From positions 1-12,856 of the forward strand of contig JAPHTE010000361.1 of assembly GCA_026196445.1 (NCBI GenBank): 12,856 nt of DNA. Direction: 5' to 3'. The position numbers and the translations under genes are program-made. Below the pieces are notes generated by a model. The model searched no databases and was not told the origin of the DNA. It saw nothing but the letters and a program-made list of their open reading frames with translations. Each line of letters opens with the position of its first letter. Within the stretch, counting starts at the first letter, position 1. Shown here piece by piece: positions 6,903 to 12,856 of the stretch. Source of the DNA: Lysobacterales bacterium (GTDB lineage: Bacteria; Pseudomonadota; Gammaproteobacteria; Xanthomonadales; SZUA-36).

Positions 6903-6931
6903 ATTAGAAATTTACTTTTGAATATTGTCAA
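6903..6931 (-). promoter_or_regulatory. Near-consensus sigma-70 promoter for the acidic small protein
   Basis: Read on the minus strand, a perfect TTGACA (6926-6931) is followed after exactly 17 bases by TCTAAT (6903-6908), 5 of 6 matches to TATAAT. Transcription would begin near 6896. This is the best promoter in the window and implies strong, largely constitutive expression of the small acidic gene independently of the flavoprotein gene upstream. Confidence 0.7.
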
Positions 6932-7000
6932 GCAATTTTGCTCGGCTGCAAATTACTCAGAATGCAAGGAAAATAACTGCTGGAACGCGGCCTTAAGCCT

Positions 7001-8260
7001 TCAAACCGCCTGTCCCGCCACAAAACCCGAAGACCAGGCCCACTGGAAATTGAAACCACCCAGGTGGCCACTCACATCGACGACTTCACCGATAAAAAAC
7101 AAGCCGGGTATGCCGGATTCCATGGTTTTTGAAGATAACTCGCGGGTATCGACACCACCCAGTGTTACCTCGGCGGTGCGATAACCTTCGGTACCGGCGG
7201 GCTTTAGCGACCAGCTTTGCAACTGCCCGGCAACGCTCCGCAAGCGTTTGTCTGGCCACTCGGCGAGTGGCGTATCGGCCAGCTCCGGCCACCATGATTG
7301 TTCCAGCACCCGTACCAGTTTGCGTGGCAGCTCACGATCCAGTTGCTTGCGTAACAAGCTCCCGGGATGCTGTTGCTTCCAGGCCAGAAACAATTTTGCT
7401 GCAGCGTGTTCCGGTAAAAGGTCGACAGAGAGAACGTCACCGGCTTTCCAGTAGCTGGAGAGTTGCAATACCGCCGGTCCGCTCAGTCCCCGGTGGGTAA
7501 ACAGCATATCTTCACGGAAGGTCCTTTTCCCGTTGCGTAAACAGACTTCGGTTGAAACCCCTGACAAATCTTTACAGACTCCGTGCATCACGCCGCTGAA
7601 GGTCAACGGCACCAGGCCCGGGAAGGTGGGTTGCAAGCCAAGCCCGAAACAAGTGGCCAGCTGGTAACCGATCCCCGACCCGCCAAGACTGGGTACGGAC
7701 AGGCCGCCGGCCGCAACGACCAGCACCCCGGTCGTAAAACAACCGAGGCTGGTTGCCAGGTAAAAATCATCACCCCGAGGTTTTGGCTGGCTTGTCGTGG
7801 ATTCGCTACGGGGATCCAGTTGCCAATTGCCCGCCCGATGCATGACGCTTTCGATTTCACAATTCAGCTTGATTTCAACGCCGCTCGACCGGCATTCATC
7901 CAGTAACATGGCAAGGATCTGTTTTGAAGACTGGCGACAGAACAATTGTCCACTGAGTCCGTTGACCGTGCTCTTTTCGAAGTATTCAATACCGTGTTGT
8001 TCAACCAGCTCGATGAAATCCCATTGCGTATAGCGGCTCAGGGCTGACTTGCAGAAATGCGGGTTGGTTGAAAGATAGCGCTCCGGTGTGATATGCAGGT
8101 TAGTGAAGTTGCAGCGACCGCCGCCTGACATCAGGATTTTTTTGCCCGCCTTGTTGGAACGCTCCAGCACCAATACTCGCCGGCCACGGGCCGCCGCGGT
8201 GACGGCACACAACAGGCCGGCTGCGCCTGCACCGATGATGATCAGGTCCGGGGTCTTCAT
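7001..8260 (-). CDS. yhiN: HI0933/YhiN-family FAD-dependent flavoprotein
   Basis: A 419-residue flavoenzyme. The N-terminal FAD-binding Rossmann motif IIGAGAAG is at 8-15, the family signature SGGGRCNFTN at 45-54, a second glycine-rich VVAAGGLSVPSLGGSG segment in the middle, and the C-terminal FAD-contact GEVVDVSGHLGGFNFQWAWSSG near the end. Some databases call this family aminoacetone oxidase-like. E. coli YhiN has been reported as RdsA, which makes dihydrouridine in 23S rRNA (position 2449). Transfer of that role to this protein is inference from family. The ribosome binding site is weak. The gene is divergent from the secreted-protein gene at 8433, with a 172-base shared intergenic region, and probably monocistronic, because the acidic gene downstream has its own promoter. 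Confidence 0.88.
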   Translation of the reverse strand: MKTPDLIIIGAGAAGLLCAVTAAARGRRVLVLERSNKAGKKILMSGGGRCNFTNLHITPERYLSTNPHFCKSALSRYTQWDFIELVEQHGIEYFEKSTVNGLSGQLFCRQSSKQILAMLLDECRSSGVEIKLNCEIESVMHRAGNWQLDPRSESTTSQPKPRGDDFYLATSLGCFTTGVLVVAAGGLSVPSLGGSGIGYQLATCFGLGLQPTFPGLVPLTFSGVMHGVCKDLSGVSTEVCLRNGKRTFREDMLFTHRGLSGPAVLQLSSYWKAGDVLSVDLLPEHAAAKLFLAWKQQHPGSLLRKQLDRELPRKLVRVLEQSWWPELADTPLAEWPDKRLRSVAGQLQSWSLKPAGTEGYRTAEVTLGGVDTRELSSKTMESGIPGLFFIGEVVDVSGHLGGFNFQWAWSSGFVAGQAV

Positions 8261-8280
8261 GGTTGACCATTATGGCGGCC

Positions 8281-8298
8281 GGTGCACACGGTTGCACC
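8281..8298. repeat. Short inverted repeat in the divergent promoter region
   Basis: GGTGCA (8281-8286) and TGCACC (8293-8298) form a perfect 6-bp inverted repeat with a 6-base spacer. It lies about 20 bases upstream of the flavoprotein start codon (on the minus strand) and upstream of the 29-base element for the gene at 8433. The layout would suit an operator, but there is no further evidence. Confidence 0.3.
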
Positions 8299-8315
8299 AT
8301 TGCTGCGTGATGTAT

Positions 8316-8344
8316 AAGCAATTTTCGAATCGTCTCCTATACTT
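8316..8344 (+). promoter_or_regulatory. Shared promoter element, copy 1 (secreted protein gene)
   Basis: A 29-base block begins AAGCAATTTTC and ends CCTATACTT. It matches a block at 9533-9561 (minus strand) at 25 of 29 positions, and flanks on both sides diverge. TATACT at 8338-8343 would be the -10. The hexamer 17 bases upstream (8315-8320, TAAGCA) is a poor sigma-70 -35, so either an activator binding at AAGCAATTTT or an alternative sigma factor is possible. Transcription would start near 8350. Confidence 0.65.
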
Positions 8345-8353
8345 AACAACAAG

Positions 8354-8410
8354 CTTCGCTGGCAGGACACACGGGCTGTAAGCCTGCCGGGATAAATTAC
8401 GCCAGCGAAG
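8354..8410 (+). promoter_or_regulatory. Long structured 5' leader upstream of the secreted protein gene
   Basis: CTTCGCTGGC (8354-8363) pairs perfectly over 10 bp with GCCAGCGAAG (8401-8410). Inside, CGGGCT (8372-8377) pairs with AGCCTG (8381-8386, one G-U pair) around a GTA loop. Alternatively GGCAGG (8361-8366) pairs with CCTGCC (8383-8388), which would compete with both. The fold would sit at the very 5' end of the message, just before a strong GAGGAGA ribosome binding site. Stability or regulatory function is inferred; I do not recognise a known riboswitch. Confidence 0.6.
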
Positions 8411-8432
8411 AGAACAACGAGGAGATAAACAA

Positions 8433-8978
8433 ATGATCAAGAGTATTTTTGCAACGTCCATTATGAGCCTGGCGGTTTTGGCCGCCGGTACAAGCCCGGC
8501 ACTGGCCGGTGGTGAAAAAGATAAATTGATCGCCCACGCGCGGGCGGCCGCACCTGCAACCATCGGGGCTGGCGCCACGATCGTGATCGATGGAGAAGTG
8601 GTGGTCGAAGGTGATAACGGCTGGACCTGTATGCCGGATACCATGCCTGGGGACCGGGCCGCGATCTGCGTCGATGCATTGTGGGGTGAAATGATGGCGG
8701 CGGTCGGCGCTCAGGCGCCATTCAAGGCTGACGGTATCGGTATTTCCTATATGTTACTGGGCGAGCCCGAAGGCTCCGGCGTCAGTAACTCCACGCCGTA
8801 CCACGAACACCCTCAGAGTGCCGACGACTATGTTGAAACGGGCCCTCACCTGATGATCATCGTACCGAAGGAAATGCTGGAAGGTATCACCACCGACCCG
8901 TCAACCGGTGGCCCGTACGTGATGTGGAAAGATACCGATTATGCACACATCATGATACCGGTGGATAACGGGCAGTAA
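8433..8978 (+). CDS. Secreted (Sec-dependent) protein of unknown function
   Basis: A 181-residue precursor. Residues 1-25 form a signal peptide (Lys3, a hydrophobic core, and cleavage after the ALA at 23-25), so the mature protein is probably periplasmic or secreted. The mature part has a helical start (HARAAAPATI), a GATIVIDGEVVVEGDNGWTCMPD segment (48-69), Cys66 and Cys79 likely as a disulfide, a HEHP motif at 124-127, and a strongly patterned C-terminus (GPHLMIIVP and GGPYVMWKDTDYAHIMIPV). This resembles a conserved proteobacterial family without assigned function; recognition is from memory. The ATG has GAGGAGA as ribosome binding site. The structured leader and shared promoter element tie it to the gene at 9471. 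Confidence 0.8.
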   Translation: MIKSIFATSIMSLAVLAAGTSPALAGGEKDKLIAHARAAAPATIGAGATIVIDGEVVVEGDNGWTCMPDTMPGDRAAICVDALWGEMMAAVGAQAPFKADGIGISYMLLGEPEGSGVSNSTPYHEHPQSADDYVETGPHLMIIVPKEMLEGITTDPSTGGPYVMWKDTDYAHIMIPVDNGQ

Positions 8979-9087
8979 ATCGCACCGCTAGATACAGAAT
9001 CTATTGGTTGGGCAATACCGGGTATGGATAACACGAAAATAAGCTTGCTTGTGCACCCGACTCAACAGCGCGACCACCTGAATCTGG
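8979..9087. other. Intergenic space between convergent genes
   Basis: No gene and no clear terminator. Two weak dyads are present: TAGAT/ATCTA (8989-9003) and ATACC/GGTAT (9015-9025) around a single G. Neither has a T run. Confidence 0.4.
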
Positions 9088-9471
9088 CTATTCCCGAGCG
9101 CGGGTAAAAAACAGGTAGAAGAACAACACCACGCCCGCGACCGTGCCCAAAAGGACAGTATCCAGAATCGGTCCGAGTTTTGGCGCCAGGTCCATGTTGG
9201 ACAGCATGAAAAAGAGCAAAGTCAGCGCGGTTGCCACGGTCACGGTATGTAGCAGGTAGTGCACCGTGGCTAATATACCCTCCTGCATCTTTGGCCAGGT
9301 GCGGTAACACAGGCCGAACAGCGTCATGACCACGAACCCAAGCAGGTTCAGGTGCGCGTGCAAACCATGCAGGGTGAAATCCTGAGCCTTGGACATGTGT
9401 AAGCCCAGTGCCATACCTGTTAAAAGGAATACAAGACCAGTCAGGATGAACCAGCGATCGATATTTTTCAT
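9088..9471 (-). CDS. Small four-helix membrane protein related to haem-copper oxidase subunit I
   Basis: A 127-residue inner-membrane protein with hydrophobic helices at about 6-24, 38-56, 66-91 and 100-122. The HGLHAHLNLLGF segment (35-46) resembles the helix of cbb3-type oxidase and NO-reductase large subunits that carries a haem-ligating histidine. His71 and His75 on the third helix are further possible ligands. Full-length oxidases have at least twelve helices, so this is a stand-alone mini-version, a type found as unnamed small proteins in many proteobacteria. Haem binding is inference. The start at 9471 is preceded by AGGAGA at suitable spacing; the upstream ATG at 9531 has none and lies close to the predicted transcription start. 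Its promoter element and ribosome-site block match those of the gene at 8433. Confidence 0.75.
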   Translation of the reverse strand: MKNIDRWFILTGLVFLLTGMALGLHMSKAQDFTLHGLHAHLNLLGFVVMTLFGLCYRTWPKMQEGILATVHYLLHTVTVATALTLLFFMLSNMDLAPKLGPILDTVLLGTVAGVVLFFYLFFTRARE

Positions 9472-9494
9472 AGTTTCTCCTCGTTGTTTTGTAA

Positions 9495-9521
9495 CCCTGA
9501 GATATTGCGTTTTTCTCAAGG
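9495..9521 (-). promoter_or_regulatory. Leader hairpin upstream of the oxidase-like small protein
   Basis: On the minus strand CCTTGAG (9515-9521) pairs with CTCAGGG (9495-9501) over 7 bp with one G-U pair, around a 13-base AT-rich loop. It lies in the predicted 55-base leader, 6 bases before the conserved AACAACGAGGAGA block (9476-9488). It differs in sequence from the fold before the gene at 8433 but occupies the same relative place. Confidence 0.4.
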
Positions 9522-9532
9522 CCGTCAGCACA

Positions 9533-9561
9533 AAGTATAGGCGGCGACTGGAAAATTGCTT
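9533..9561 (-). promoter_or_regulatory. Shared promoter element, copy 2 (oxidase-like small protein gene)
   Basis: Reads AAGCAATTTTC at its start and CCTATACTT at its end on the minus strand, with 25 of 29 bases identical to the block at 8316-8344. TATACT (9534-9539) is the likely -10, giving transcription near 9527. It sits in the divergent region shared with the MazG-like gene. Identity stops sharply at both ends, which favours a functional site over a random duplication. Confidence 0.65.
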
Positions 9562-9568
9562 GCCGGCC

Positions 9569-9588
9569 CCTGTACAGGCTTACGCCTG
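9569..9588. repeat. Palindrome cluster upstream of the MazG-like gene
   Basis: A perfect 10-base palindrome, CCTGTACAGG (9569-9578), overlaps a hairpin, CAGGC (9575-9579) with GCCTG (9584-9588) around TTAC. It is not a LexA box, since the 8-base spacer is missing. It lies 40 to 60 bases before the MazG-like start and upstream of the copy 2 promoter element, so it could serve either gene. Confidence 0.35.
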
Positions 9589-9627
9589 AGACTTAAAGTA
9601 CGCCACTTACCATCACGAGGAATGGCA

Positions 9628-9978
9628 GTGAACGAATTGGAGGAACTGAGGTTACGGATCAGCGAGTTTGCCAGACAGCGCGACTGGGACCAGTTCCACT
9701 CACCCAAGAACCTCGCCATGGCGCTGATCGTCGAGGCGGCCGAATTGGTCGAACAGTTCCAGTGGTTGAAACAGAGCGAAAGCCGTGCACTGTCAGGTGA
9801 CAAGCTCGAAGCCGTGGAGCAGGAGCTCGCGGATATACTGGTTTACCTCGTGCGGATCGCGGACCAGCTCGACATCGACTTGCTGGCCGTCACGCACCGC
9901 AAGATCAAATCCAACGAAGCCAAGTACCCGGCCGACAAGGTGCGCGGCAGTTCAAAAAAATACACGGAATATCAATAA
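9628..9978 (+). CDS. MazG-like nucleotide pyrophosphohydrolase
   Basis: A 116-residue all-alpha NTP pyrophosphohydrolase of the MazG/iMazG-dCTPase superfamily, expected to cleave (d)NTPs to NMP plus pyrophosphate and so remove non-canonical or excess nucleotides. The Mg-binding ExxE and ExxD motifs are intact: Glu36 and Glu39 in EAAELVE, and Glu66 and Asp69 in QELADI. The segment RDWDQFHSPKNLAMALIVEAAELVEQFQWL is typical of the single-domain group. The GTG at 9628 is preferred because AGGA precedes it by 6 bases. The ATG at 9622 is only one base from the same purine tract, and the ATG at 9556 would add 24 atypical residues. It is divergent from the oxidase-like gene and convergent with the helicase-nuclease. 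Confidence 0.87.
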   Translation: MNELEELRLRISEFARQRDWDQFHSPKNLAMALIVEAAELVEQFQWLKQSESRALSGDKLEAVEQELADILVYLVRIADQLDIDLLAVTHRKIKSNEAKYPADKVRGSSKKYTEYQ

Positions 9979-9981
9979 ACC

Positions 9982-10004
9982 GTACCGGTCGCCATCACCG
10001 GTGC
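9982..10004. terminator. Terminator-like hairpin between convergent genes
   Basis: GTACCGGT (9982-9989) pairs with ACCGGTGC (9997-10004) around a 7-base loop, an 8-bp stem with one G-U pair. It lies in the 41-base gap between the stop codons of two convergent genes, so it may end both transcripts. T tracts are weak on both sides. Confidence 0.5.
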
Positions 10005-10019
10005 TTGCCCAAATGATAA

Positions 10020-12856
10020 TCAACTGAGCTCTTTGAAGCGGTCGAGCAGCGGGAAATAGAGCGCCGTTTTAATCGGGCGCGTCTCGGTCAGGGCCAGTGC
10101 GTCCCGGTAACCCTGCAGTTGTTGACGATAACGGTCGGCTTCGTTGGCCAGGAAGCCCTCGAGGTCGCCGCCGGCGTGCCGGGAAGTCTTGTAATCGATA
10201 ATCCAGCGGACACCGTTATCAACAAAGGTCCGGTCGAGAACCATGTTCCTGGCCCGGCCAGAAATCACCGCGGTCAGTTCGTGCTCGCAGCGGGCATCCC
10301 GGTGCGCGGCGAGAATCCAACGGCCTTTGTCAGATGCCACGCAGGTCTTGATCGCCTGCCCGACCATGTCGATGATGCGGCGGGCCTTTTGACCCCGGAC
10401 ACCCTTCTTACACAGTTGATGCCGGCACCACGGGAGAGCCGTTTCCATGCCGTTGCTTGATATCCAGTCATCCAGGCCCTGTTCACCGATTAACTGTAAT
10501 AACCGGTGCACCAGGTTCCCGGTCAAGCGTGCGTCCTCACCCGCCCAGCTAAACTCTATGTAGTCCTGTAACTCTGCAACGGTGGATTCGCGCAGCTGGA
10601 CAGCAGCAGGCGGATCCGGCAAACACCAACCGGCCGGGAGTCTCGTGTAAACTTGGGGCAGGACGGTGGTGGTTGATTTTGCATCCCCGTCATCGTCCTG
10701 CATATCTGCCGCATTTAATATCAGCGGCGCCTGTTGGTCCCGTATCGCTGGCCAGAGATTAGCCATCATGCTTGAAGCGTCGGGCTTGATGTTGTCATAT
10801 GCATCGGGTTTGATTGCCGCGAACAGGTGCAGTTTACGTCTTGCACGGGTGGCAGCGACGTATAACAGGCGTCCGTCTTCCAGGGTCTGGCGTTGTTTTT
10901 CAACCGCGGTAATAAACCTGATCAGATCACCTGACCTGTTCTGTTTTTCTTCGGTATTGCGCATTGGAGACATCACGATCCTGTCTTCACCTGCGAGTTC
11001 GAACCAGTGCAACAACTGGTTGGTATTACCGGCGGGCCGACGGTTGAGCCCCGGCAGGATGACCGTGTCGAATTGCAGTCCCTTGGCCTCGTATATGGTT
11101 AACACCTGGAGCTTCCCGTCCGCATCTGCGTCAGGCTGGGCATACAGGTGTTCCAGGCTCAGTTCGAGCGCTTCACGATCGATGGGCAAACCTTCGTCCT
11201 GCATCGATTCCAGCAGATCGAAGTAGGTTGCAGCGTCATCCATCTCACTGGCATTGGACAGGCAGGCAGGACCGCCCAGCGCGATCCAGGTCGATTCAAC
11301 AAGCGACCGTAAGGACTGGCGGCCGTGCCGGTTGACGGCTTGCAGCAACAAGGGCCCAATACGCTGGAGCCTTCGCTCTCCATCATCAGAAAGCTTCCTG
11401 TTGGTACCCAACGTGTCCGGGATAGTGCATTCGGAATCACCAGCCACCAATGCATCAAGATCGGCCAGTTCAAGACCGATGTAGGGTGAACGAAGTACAG
11501 CCAACCACGCGAGGCGGTCTGCGGGTTGTACCAAGGCGAGGGTCAGGGAAACCAGGTCGCTGACCAGGTTCGTATCCACCAGACGGGTGAATTTTATGGC
11601 CTGGTATCGATACCGGGGCTGGCTGGTTTTCAACTTGTCGAGTTCCGCCAGGATCCTGCCCGCGTGGTGACGTGCCCGTACCAGGATGGCGATGGTTTCA
11701 TCCTCGGTGCACTGGCCGATGCATTCGATTACTTGCCGGGCTTCTTCGGCTTCATCGAGCTCTGCTAGTGTTTGTATGGTAACGGCGCCTTCGTCCACGA
11801 CCCCGGGCCTGGAATGGGCCTGGCGATAACATACCGCGCCCGTCACCGGGTCATCTTGTAGCGGCATGACCAGTGGGAATGTCTGGTTGACCCAGTCCAC
11901 GACCGGTTTTGTCGAGCGGAAGTTGACCGTCAGTTGCAGCGGCATCAAACGGATATGGTGCAGCAGCTCGCCTTGCCAGGCCTTGATGAACAGGCTGACT
12001 TCCGCTTTGCGGAACCGGTAGATGGACTGCATCGGGTCGCCGACCAAAAACAGGGTGTGTCCATCGCCATCGCACCAGCCGGCGGTGAGTTTTTCCAATA
12101 AACGGATCTGGCTGCTTGACGTGTCCTGGAACTCATCCACCAGCAGGTGTTGTATGCGGTAGTCCATGCGCAAGGCCAGGTCGGTGGGCATCTCATCATT
12201 ACCCAGTGACTCTATGGCGCGCGTGGACATCTCGCCGTAATCAACCTGCCCGGTTTCTGCCATCAGCACCTTCCACTCGGCTGCCGCTTGCAACAGGATA
12301 CGCATCAGTGATTCGAGTGAGTTCCACGCATCAGGGTCGTAACCAGGTTCTGGCAGCATGCGCACGATATTGAAGGCTTCCCTGAGCTCATCGTTTTCAC
12401 GATATTCATCGAGCAGCGCCCTGAACTCGTCCTTAAAGGCCCCGAACCGGACCCTGTCCTCGCCCTGGGCGCTCGACGGTGCGGGAAAGCCGGCAGTCCT
12501 GTCCGGCGCTTTGCGCCACTTTTTACCGTCGGCGGTGAGCAATCGGGCGATCATCGTCTGCCAGCATCCCAACGCGTCCGCGTGCACGGGCAAATCAAGA
12601 GAGCCATTGTTGATGCAGGTTTGAAGCAATTCCTGCAACGGGATTTTGTCGACCGGCTCATTCTCCAACGCAAAGTCAAATAGGCGGGGCAGCTCGCGCA
12701 GCAATTTTTCGGGTACCAGGGATCGCGTCTTCTTGAGTTGCACCTCGATCAGGAAACGCAACGACGATTCCAGTGCCTGCCGGTCAAGACCCTCGCCTGA
12801 ACGCGATTTCAGCAGGTGGCCCAGCCATTGATCACGGCTTGCCAGCATGCTGGCAA
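10020..12856 (-). CDS. AddA/RecB-like UvrD-family helicase-nuclease, 5' end cut by the window edge
   Basis: The C-terminal part (at least 942 residues, reading open to the right edge) of a double-strand-break-repair helicase-nuclease. Counting from the first internal Met at 12848, SF1 motifs are: Walker B LLVDEFQD at 235-242, motif III GDPMQSIYRFR at 270-280, motif IV NFRST at 309-313, motif V TIYEAKGLQF at 584-593 and motif VI YVAATRARRKL at 663-673. The RecB/AddA nuclease follows: His781 in GNLVH, Asp872, the catalytic IIDYKT (Asp885, Lys887) and QLQGY at 910-914. The Walker A motif must lie beyond the edge, roughly 200 residues upstream. AddA-type complexes unwind and resect broken ends with an AddB partner, usually encoded just upstream. 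RecB is the alternative. Motif V has Tyr where His is usual. Confidence 0.92.
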   Translation of the reverse strand, partial: ASMLASRDQWLGHLLKSRSGEGLDRQALESSLRFLIEVQLKKTRSLVPEKLLRELPRLFDFALENEPVDKIPLQELLQTCINNGSLDLPVHADALGCWQTMIARLLTADGKKWRKAPDRTAGFPAPSSAQGEDRVRFGAFKDEFRALLDEYRENDELREAFNIVRMLPEPGYDPDAWNSLESLMRILLQAAAEWKVLMAETGQVDYGEMSTRAIESLGNDEMPTDLALRMDYRIQHLLVDEFQDTSSSQIRLLEKLTAGWCDGDGHTLFLVGDPMQSIYRFRKAEVSLFIKAWQGELLHHIRLMPLQLTVNFRSTKPVVDWVNQTFPLVMPLQDDPVTGAVCYRQAHSRPGVVDEGAVTIQTLAELDEAEEARQVIECIGQCTEDETIAILVRARHHAGRILAELDKLKTSQPRYRYQAIKFTRLVDTNLVSDLVSLTLALVQPADRLAWLAVLRSPYIGLELADLDALVAGDSECTIPDTLGTNRKLSDDGERRLQRIGPLLLQAVNRHGRQSLRSLVESTWIALGGPACLSNASEMDDAATYFDLLESMQDEGLPIDREALELSLEHLYAQPDADADGKLQVLTIYEAKGLQFDTVILPGLNRRPAGNTNQLLHWFELAGEDRIVMSPMRNTEEKQNRSGDLIRFITAVEKQRQTLEDGRLLYVAATRARRKLHLFAAIKPDAYDNIKPDASSMMANLWPAIRDQQAPLILNAADMQDDDGDAKSTTTVLPQVYTRLPAGWCLPDPPAAVQLRESTVAELQDYIEFSWAGEDARLTGNLVHRLLQLIGEQGLDDWISSNGMETALPWCRHQLCKKGVRGQKARRIIDMVGQAIKTCVASDKGRWILAAHRDARCEHELTAVISGRARNMVLDRTFVDNGVRWIIDYKTSRHAGGDLEGFLANEADRYRQQLQGYRDALALTETRPIKTALYFPLLDRFKELS

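Noticed and set aside
6274..6903. 209-residue plus-strand reading frame with long serine runs
   Set aside because: It overlaps the hydrolase gene, and its serine runs are the complement of the Asp/Glu codons of the acidic gene on the other strand. It has no ribosome binding site.
7129..7500. 123-residue plus-strand frame inside the flavoprotein gene
   Set aside because: It is fully antisense to a gene with clear conserved motifs, with no ribosome binding site or recognisable protein features.
9472..9531. 20-residue N-terminal extension of the oxidase-like protein
   Set aside because: The ATG at 9531 has no ribosome binding site and lies almost at the predicted transcription start. The ATG at 9471 has AGGAGA at good spacing and begins a normal membrane protein.
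9569..9578. LexA (SOS) box before the MazG-like gene
   Set aside because: CTGT and ACAG are adjacent. The required 8-base spacing is absent.

Overview
The window looks like chromosomal DNA of a free-living gammaproteobacterium. The evidence is a pyrB-pyrI pair (catalytic plus Zn-binding regulatory chains of aspartate carbamoyltransferase), a GcvR-type double-ACT protein, a YhiN/HI0933 flavoprotein and an AddA/RecB-type helicase-nuclease. Base composition is moderately GC-rich and even by eye, with AT-rich patches confined to intergenic DNA. I see no rRNA, tRNA, CRISPR array, insertion sequence or phage gene.

Layout. (1) 1-303: an ArsR-family regulator with a C-terminal Cys-Cys pair, at the left edge. 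(2) 594-4626: a same-strand block built around carbamoyl phosphate: arcB-like ornithine carbamoyltransferase, arcC carbamate kinase, pyrB, pyrI, then a GcvR-like ACT protein. There is no arginine deiminase gene inside the window. (3) 4706-6556: a large membrane protein with an extracytoplasmic alpha/beta-hydrolase domain and about eight C-terminal membrane helices. (4) 6633-6863, minus: a very acidic small protein with a near-consensus sigma-70 promoter. (5) 7001-8260, minus: a YhiN/RdsA-type flavoprotein. (6) 8433-8978: a secreted protein of unknown function with a structured mRNA leader. (7) 9088-9471, minus: a four-helix membrane protein resembling a fragment of haem-copper oxidase subunit I. 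(8) 9628-9978: a MazG-like nucleotide pyrophosphohydrolase. (9) 10020 to the right edge, minus: an AddA/RecB-like helicase-nuclease without its N-terminus.

How the parts work together. ArcB and ArcC make or consume carbamoyl phosphate, and PyrBI uses it for pyrimidine synthesis, so the block may link citrulline/arginine metabolism to pyrimidines. The flavoprotein, MazG-like enzyme and helicase-nuclease are housekeeping functions (rRNA modification, nucleotide sanitation, DNA repair).

The most unexpected signal is regulatory. The secreted protein (8433) and the small oxidase-like membrane protein (9471, minus) share a promoter-position element identical at 25 of 29 bases, plus an identical 13-base block at the ribosome binding site, while the leader between these blocks differs and can fold in each case. 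This suggests a small co-regulated pair that has not been described as far as I know. I see no defence island or obviously new multi-gene machine.
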